From Rhipicephalus microplus (taxonomy: Eukaryota; Arthropoda; Arachnida; Ixodida; Ixodidae): a stretch of DNA of 64,000 bases. The notes under the pieces are model-generated. The model was not told the DNA's origin. It made no database searches and saw only the letters and a list, made by a program, of their open reading frames with translations. Shown here piece by piece: positions 57,661 through 64,000 of the stretch. The first letter of the stretch is position 1. The number at the start of each line of letters is the position of its first letter. Location: positions 813,501-877,500 of the forward strand of contig NW_027464604.1 in assembly GCF_043290135.1 (NCBI RefSeq), in the 5' to 3' direction. A program made the translations under genes and the position numbers.

Positions 57661-59197
57661 TTTTTTACATAATACTGCAGGCCCAGTGAAGGGCCCAAGC
57701 AGGAGGGACGTATTTACAAAGCTCGTAATAAGAACAACAGAAGATCAAGAATATAAAAAGCGCGAAGAATAAGAACATAACTCAAACAATGAACAAGAAA
57801 GAAATTTAACACTTTAACAATACAGGTCAAGATACAATATGTTCAATTGAGTCTATGATATTTATGAATAATGCTGGTAATTGATTCCATTCGGTTACAG
57901 TGCGCGGGAAAAAGAGAATTTGAAAATGTTAGTTCTAGCATTGAAGGGCGTTAGAGAGTCGGCATGCCGGTGTCTTGTTCTGCGAGCGGTAATTGGTTGG
58001 ATGTATTGTTCTGGTCTCATTGACAATTTGTTATTCTTGAGAAGATAAAGAAATTTTAATCTTTGAATTTTGCGTCTTAGTTCTAAGGTTGGCATGTTAT
58101 GGTCTCTCATGAGTTTGGTTGGGGAATCGCTCGAACGGTATTTAGAGTAAACGAACCAAACCACTTTATGCTGAATCATCTCAAGTGCATGAATGTTAGT
58201 TTTTGTGTAAGGGTCCCAGATTATACATGCATACTCCAATTTAGGTCTTACAATAGACGTATAGGCTAGCATTCTAACACTTGCAGGAGCATGTTTGAGC
58301 TTATGTCTTGAAAGGCTCAGTTTACGAAAGGATGACGCACAAATGTCTGAAATGTGCTTGTTACAACTTAAAGTGTTTGTTATGGTAAGACCCAGGTACT
58401 TATATTCTGTATCTTCGTTCAAAGGTTGTCCTGAAAGATCGTAAGGGAAGGATAGAGAATTTTTCTTATTGGTTATTTTCATAAAAACTGATTTGTCGGC
58501 ATTTAGGTTCATATTCTACTTAGTACACCAGTCATATATATTACAAAGATTGGAATTAAATACTGATTTGTCTTCTCGGCATGTTATTTCATTAAATAAT
58601 ACACAATCATCTGCAAACAGCCTTATTTGCACAGGGCCAGTAATCACATCCACAATATCGTTAACATATATGAGAAACAACAAAGGACCTAAGACACTTC
58701 CTTGCGGGACACCAGATGACACGGGGAGGGATTGTGAACAGTCATTATCAATGCGAACGAATTGCTTGCAGTTACTCAGGTACGAAGATATCCAGTTAAC
58801 TATAAATGCATGAAGACCAGTAGATTGTAATTTATTGATAAGGTGAACATGGGAAACAACATCAAAAGCTTTGGAGAAATCTAGAAAAATAGCATCTACT
58901 TGGCCCGACTTGTCAAGAATGGCGGCAAAACTGTGAACAACCGATGTTAATTGCGCTACTGTAGAGAAACCTTTTCTAAAATCATGTTGAACAGAAGAAA
59001 GCAAATTACGGTCATGTAAAAATTTGTGAATGTAGTTAGCAATGATATGCTCAAGAAGTTTGCAACACGATGATGTCATTGAAATTGGCCTGTAATAACA
59101 AGGGCATGCAGGGTCACCTTTTTGAAGACGGGTAACAAGCGGGCTATTTTCCAGTCAGGAGGTACAATTGCGGTTGAAAGAGATTGAAAGAATTGAA
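57661..59197 (-). mobile_element. Nested LINE fragment (CR1/L2-type), minus strand
   Basis: 5'-truncated LINE in opposite orientation. Its 3' end faces left: a GGCCC/GGGCCC hairpin (about 57680-57697) then a short A-run at 57661. AGAATT at 57655-57660 and 59198-59203 may be the target duplication; closing it joins GAE to LKPNEQ in the host ORF1. The 5' junction has ATTGAAAG repeats, perhaps microhomology used during insertion. Confidence 0.8.
57827..59180 (-). pseudogene. Reverse transcriptase fragment of nested LINE
   Basis: Reading leftwards: SLSTAIVPPDWKIARLLPVF, a frameshift near 59100, then MTSSCCKLLEHIIANYI, FLDFSKAFDVV, SSGVPQGSVLGPLLF and LFADDC (FADD at 58617-58606). A TAG at 58518-58516 stands where WCTKWNM is expected. 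The C-terminal part (YKYLGLTI, RPKLEYACIIWDPYT) continues to a frameshift near 57905 and a TGA at 57829-57827. The endonuclease is missing by 5' truncation. The enzyme belongs to the CR1/L2 group, like LINEs 1 and 2, but is a different family. Confidence 0.85.
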
Positions 59198-59677
59198 AGA
59201 ATTGAAACCGAATGAGCAAAACCCATTGGATCATTCCGAAAGCCAGGCTCGTGACATCCTTGAGCAAGTAGTAAGACGCCATGGGAGTTCTTTACTGACG
59301 CGTCTCGACAAGCAATCCGTGATTAGGTCGTTGGAAGCGGCGACAACGTTAACGCTGCAGCCCTACCACCATCTGATTCGTCCGACAGCAGCTTCAGCCC
59401 CGAAGTCGACAGTAGCATCGGACTCCCTTCTAGTCCAGACGGATGTGACGTGGAAATGCAAGCCCCGCGAGAGGTCCAGCGTGTTCACAAGTCTGGCACC
59501 AGCTCGGACGGCACCCAAGATAGCCGCTCCGAGTTCCAGCAACCGAAGAAACCTCGACCCTCTTCTAGAGGGTCGAATTGTGCTGTGTAGTGTACGTACT
59601 CCAGTTCCCACGGACAGATCCCCGGGGTATACCGAATCGAACAACACGACCAGGTCAGTCACCCACCTTTTTTCAAT

Positions 59678-62600
59678 ATGGCTGACACCCTGAAAATTCT
59701 TTCTTTAAATGTTCAAGGGTTCCGTAACCCAGTAAAGCAAGCCGAGGTTATAAGCATAGCCCGCGCAGAACATTGTGATATTCTGTGTTTACAAGAAACA
59801 AATTTTTTCACCATTGGCCACGTTCGTGCATTCAAACGCGCATTTAATTTAGACTGTTATTTTTCCTTCGCGACATCTCGCTCCTCTGGAGTTGGAATTA
59901 TTATTTTTAACCACGCTCTTCTGCGCTATCATCATGTTTTCTATGACGGGATTGGACGGGTATTGGCTTTTGACTGCGTCCTATCATCCTCCAAGCTGCG
60001 TGTTTTGTGTATTTATGGGCCAGCTCAAGCAGCGATGTCTAACGACTTTTCCGTGACCTGGACGTGTATTTTCTAGACGGTCGTCATGTCATACTCACTG
60101 GAGAGTTTAATTGTGTATTAGACACGCGAGCTGACGTGCAAGGTACAGGATGGGGTCGCTCTGATTGGAACGCGCGAGAGCTGCGTCGCCTAGTGCAACA
60201 TTTCTCTTTGACAGATACGTACAGACTAGTGCATGGACCACAGTATGCCTGGACTTGGTGGCGTAGCACGTCGTCTAGTCGTTTGGATCGTTTCTATGTG
60301 CCGAGCGCGCTAGCTTCTTACGTATCGCACTGTGATGTAGTAACATTACCATCATCGCCTGTTTATATATCAGACCACCGACCAGTGACGCTCGAGGCTC
60401 ACTTTCCCTTTTCATCATCAGTGAAACCTTGGCGTCTTGACATCCGCATTCTGCACGACGCGCGTACACGCTCCAGTTTATCTAGAATCTTGCGCGCCTC
60501 TCTTTTGGTATGCGGTCCGGAGGTGTGGGACGCGCTCAAGACGCAGTGGCGTTTACACTGCTCAGTAGCAGGGCGGGCCCTTAGACGCCGTACGTCCGAA
60601 GAACTAGCGGACACTGCCACAAAGCTGCGTATTGCTCTTCGGGTTGATCGACTAACTCCCTTGATGCGCGCATGGCAGCGGGAGTTGAGGGGTCGTTTTC
60701 AACGCCTCATTGCAGCTTCGTCGTTGACGGCGGCTGCTTGGCGTTGCAGACGTAATCCTTGTGTTCATCCTGAGGTTCTACGCTTTGCGAAAAGCTCGCT
60801 TCTCAACCCGTCGAGTCGACTAGGAACTCCGGCTGCCAGATTCTTACACACTGCCTTACCGCCGACACGTGATCAATCAGTTTTCCTAGCTCACTTTGCC
60901 AACATAGCTCGTACGACAATGTCATCACATCGCGGTACCACCGAGACAGCCACAATGTTAAGTAGGCTCCCTCAAATTTCATCTGAAGTAGCTGAACAAC
61001 TGTGCACAAGTCCGTCAGCTGACGAAGTGAAAGAGGCACTGTCTTCCATGAAGCGTGGCTCGGCCCCCGGGCCAGATGGGTTGCCTGTTGAGTTTTATTT
61101 AACGTTTTGGGACGACATTGGTGCTCTTTTCACCTCTGTTATTTGCCGCTGTTTCGAGAACTTTGAATTTCCTGATAGCTTTCGCGATGGTCGAATTTTT
61201 TTAATACCTTAACATGACCCATCGTCAGTTCGCCCAGAGGAGTGGCGACCAATAACGCTCCTCAACGTTGATTATAAAACTTTCGCGGCAGTTATCACTC
61301 GGCGTTTGAGAAGCCTGATCCCCTCCTTAATAGGTCATCATCAGGCGTGCTCTATTCCTGGAAGAGAAATCCACAGTCGCTCCTTTGTTACGCGCGATAG
61401 AGTTGCGTACACGTTAACAAGATCAGCTCGGAAACTCTTAGTTTCACTTGACCAGGAAAAGGCATTCGATCGCCTCAAACATAGCTTTATATTTAGCGTA
61501 ATGGCAGCATTTGGCTTCTCACAAAACTTCGTCGAGCTTCTCAGAAACGCATACCGAAATATACGCAGCACGTTATTTCTTGATGGTTTAGAGAGTGCGC
61601 CATTTCCGGTTACCCGTGGTGTTCGCCAGGGGTGTCCTTTATCCCCTGCACTTTTTGTATTGAGCCTCGAACCCTTCCTTCAATCGCTAATCGCTGATTC
61701 TTACGTTAGAGGCCTTCCTCTTCCAGGTAGTGGTACCGTGACAGTGACAGCATTTGCTGATGACATCACGTTTCTCATTCATGATGACATCACGAATGAG
61801 GACAGTTTATCCCGTAGCCTACGACTTTTTACTACGTATGGCACGATTTCAGGTGCTGCGTAAAATTTTTCCAAATGTCAATATTTATTCATTGGTTCAC
61901 CAGACGCAAGTCTAAGTTCCTTTTTCGGTCTTCAAAAAAGTGACTCTATTCGCATTCTGGGGCTTGATTATACTGGCTACGGCATATCAGCCTCCTTGTG
62001 GAATTCAGTAGTCGAAGATGTAAAACGACACGTCCGGGAAGCACAAGAGTATGATTTACCGATGCTCGAAAGAAGGCATTTAGCACAGACGGTGTTTTGC
62101 GGCCGTGCATGGTATATATCTCATGTCTTACAGCCCCCATTACAAATCACCAGGTCGTTGCAATCCCTGATTGGCTCTTTTTTCTGGTTGGGTGGAACAG
62201 AGCTGGTTTGCCGAGCAGCTCTTGGGCAACCGAGAAACTGCGGTGGATTCGCATTCCCATCCGTCTCTGTTCGCTGCCGGCTACTTGCCCTACGATTCTT
62301 ACTTCGGTTGTTGCATGGTGATCAGTGCCCCGCGCGTGATCTTGCCTGCTATTTCTTAGGCACCAAGTTACGCTATTTACTACCAGATGCACGGCTTAAT
62401 TCTGCACCACAAACACTTCACGTACCTGCATTTTACTCAACGGCAGTAGCATTTTATCGACACGCGCAGCAGGTTTGTGCCGATGTGGACATTCTTGAAA
62501 GCCGCATTGTAGATACAACGGCGGCTCTTCTGCTTCCTCTGGTTCCTCTAGCCCGTCTAGCATGATTGAGACATGTCTCGTGGAGCACGATAACGGCATC

Positions 62601-63102
62601 GTTTTTGCCTGGTCACCTCCGTGACTTTATGTGGCGTCTTGGATGGAGAGTACTCCCAACACGGGACAGACTGGAGAGGTGGGGCATGGTCCCATCTTCC
62701 ACTTGTCTTAACTGCCCGTTACAGGAGTCTAACCAGCATATGCTGCAGCATTGTGTCATTGCGAAAGTGTTTTGGAAGTCATTTAACACTAGTTTTTGTG
62801 GCCTAGGTGTTAATCGCTTTGTAACATCTGGTCGCTGCTCGCGTAGTCGCTTTGCACGCCTTCTAATAGCTGCGGGAGCTTTTTGTTTAAGGCGTAATAG
62901 GTGCGAAGCTGTTGCGGCAGGTCATCGTCGTCGTGCTCTTTTTCCGATTCTGGAACGCCTCTACTCTGAACTCTTATCGTTTCTGTCGGAGGAATTGTTC
63001 TTCCTTGGGGAGGAAGAATTTCTGCGGCAATGGTCATGCCGCTTTCTGTCCGTAGTTGACAGACGCGTTCGATTGGTCTTCCACCTGGCCGGGTTCCTAT
63101 AG
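59678..63102 (+). pseudogene. Tx1-like LINE ORF2, endonuclease/reverse transcriptase
   Basis: ATG at 59678 (MADTLKILSLNVQGF), same frame as ORF1 and 87 bp after its stop. Endonuclease blocks: LQETNFF, then after a frameshift near 60060 LTGEFNCVLD (GEFN instead of the usual GDFN) and SDHRPV. Reverse transcriptase: GSAPGPDGLPVEFY, WRPITLLNVDYKTFAAVI, SLDQEKAFDRL, RGVRQGCPLSPALF and AFADDITFL (FADD at 61753-61764). C-terminal Cys-rich motif CLNCPLQESNQHMLQHC. Stops at TAA 61210, TAA 61861 and TGA 62563 interrupt one frame that ends at TAG 63100. The dense L1-like spacing and VRQGCPLSP block separate it from the CR1-type LINEs here. Confidence 0.85.
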
Positions 63103-63530
63103 CCAGGTCACCTGTCAATGTCTGATTGGTGCATGTAATCACTATGTGCCTACTATTTTTATGTGTTTGTGTGTGTTCCATATGGGTGTGAGCTCTCCTA
63201 TATATGCACTTCATTCTAACGATGCAAGTTATGTAACTTTTATGAATATTGATACCTGTTGTACATATTTTCTAACTTCTTCACCAAGTCTTGTAAATTT
63301 TGTACATATATCATCATGTACATTTTCCATATTGTGATTAGTGCATTTACGTAGTATATGTACAGTTATTAGTACAACGGACTATCGACATCCTACGGAC
63401 TTGGACACTTTAGTTTAAATGTGTAGTGTATGTTGTGCTTTGTCTTTTGTTTGTTATTGTGCCTGTTATACAGACGCTTGTCTCTTAGGTTTGTTGCGTC
63501 CCATGAAAGAATAAACCTTTTCTAAACAGG
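63103..63530 (+). other. Tx1-like LINE 3' UTR
   Basis: AT-rich untranslated sequence, ending after GAAAGAATAAACC (AATAAA at about 63510). No long A-tail is visible; the 3' edge is approximate. Confidence 0.55.
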
Positions 63531-64000
63531 AGCTTCGCCCCTAAAAAGAATAAAGTGCTCAAGGTCACAAGGCACACGTGGCGTATTTTCTTTGCCCGTG
63601 CCATCCCAGCTTAGCTTCCAGGGCTTTCATTGAGACAATAGAAGAGGGTTCACGATTGCAGCGTGCGACAAGTCTTTGCAACTCCGCTCGTACTCGATGG
63701 TTTCTTAAAATTTTTGCGGTGTTGAATTCATGACACAATGAGCTATTTTATTGAATCCATTCAATGGTTAGTTGAAAAAGTGCTTTAGGGCCCTTTCAAC
63801 GTTTAAACGAATGAGTTTTTACTGTACTATGTACCAGGCCATACTTCTGTGACATAGAGAGCATGCTAGGAGAACTGAAATGATGTGGGTGATGCAGCGT
63901 TAGGCACAGTCCTCCGCCAAACATTGTTTACAGGTGCCGGATGGGCACCTGTTTCACAATATTACTCATAAAAACTATTTGAATGTTTGTGGATTTCTTG
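63531..64000. other. Unassigned sequence to the window end
   Basis: No gene, RNA or repeat recognised. A GAGCTATTTTATTGAATCC stretch and AGGGCCCTTTCAA occur but were not interpreted. Confidence 0.45.

Larger units (their letters stand above)
55931..59590 (+). pseudogene. Tx1-like LINE ORF1, zinc-knuckle protein, split by two insertions
   Basis: ATG at 55931 in a strong context (CTAGCCATGG). Frame passes FDVVVPAETSPETVVDATA, a TGA at 56246, GTRYVRMEMSPTNRVPNYLR and the first knuckle CRRCGSSGH, where the first LINE insertion begins. After it the knuckles continue with RAQCTAPFCGRC, HGHESEGCDRPCRRCG and NHPTTVCP. A Ser/Asp-rich tail is cut by the second insertion after GVSPGAE; it resumes with LKPNEQNPLDHSESQA, shifts frame near 59340 and ends NAAALPPSDSSDS to KKPRPSSRGSNCAV, TAG at 59588. 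The intact protein would bind element RNA. Confidence 0.75.
55741..63530 (+). mobile_element. L1/Tx1-type LINE, near full length, with two nested LINEs
   Basis: 5' UTR (about 55741-55930), zinc-knuckle ORF1 (55931-59590, interrupted), 87-bp gap, ORF2 with endonuclease and reverse transcriptase (59678-63102), 3' UTR with AATAAA near 63512. Reverse-transcriptase blocks and the Cys-rich C-terminus fit the L1/Tx1 branch rather than CR1. ORF1 is split by LINE fragments at 56486-57143 and 57661-59197. Outer boundaries are approximate and no target duplication was found. Confidence 0.82.

Noticed and set aside
59184..59693. A separate 169-codon gene
   Set aside because: Its first part is the continuation of the Tx1-like ORF1 tail and its second part is an out-of-frame shadow of that ORF.

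Overview
This is eukaryotic nuclear DNA built almost entirely of repeats. I see no prokaryotic gene organisation, no CRISPR array, no rRNA gene and no host gene that I can name. A tRNA-derived SINE of the kind familiar from hard ticks (Ruka-like, 39920-40160), many LINEs with tick-like coding regions, TTAGG-type motifs and THAP transposases together suggest a hard tick, probably metastriate. That assignment is an inference from repeat content.

Left part, 1-24489: one uninterrupted satellite array of about 44 monomers of roughly 558 bp. Each monomer is itself a degenerate trimer of about 186 bp and carries two short TTAGG-like stretches. Monomers are organised in higher-order units of about 13, 14 and 15 monomers (1-7845, 7846-15171, 15172-23611, then a partial unit). 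A 29-bp retroposon tail with an 11-bp target duplication marks five monomers. The array stops abruptly, and a (CCGT)n/(CCAT)n microsatellite lies close by at 24671-25079.

25.2-38.8 kb: two damaged but nearly full-length CR1/L2-type LINEs on the + strand, each preceded by its own tandem monomers in the 5' UTR (207 bp at 25201-25879; about 279 bp at 31331-31941). The second encodes a virus-like 2A motif (GDIEQNPGP) at 32090-32116 and seems to have been a single-frame ORF1-ORF2 element. A scrap of P-like transposon, an RTE-type LINE C-terminal fragment and a dispersed repeat follow.

38.8-49.2 kb: two P-superfamily (THAP) DNA transposons in opposite orientations, 640 bp apart, each with perfect terminal inverted repeats (28 and 32 bp, shared outer 13 bp) and a 7-bp target duplication. 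Element A (38838-43733) is a deleted copy carrying a SINE and an ORF1-only LINE. Element B (44374-49227) has a recognisable four-exon transposase with THAP domain and DDE residues, broken by one stop and two frameshifts.

49.2-64.0 kb: low-information spacer with small tandem repeats, a possible decayed THAP exon, a LINE fragment encoding an RNase H domain, a tandem-plus-inverted repeat block, and a near full-length L1/Tx1-type LINE (55.7-63.5 kb). Two CR1/L2-type LINE fragments are nested in the ORF1 of that element.

The genes do not form a pathway. They are layers of mobile DNA, each able to be ordered in time by nesting: Tx1-like LINE before its two LINE insertions; P-like element A before its SINE. 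All large ORFs carry stops or frameshifts, so no element here is shown to be active.
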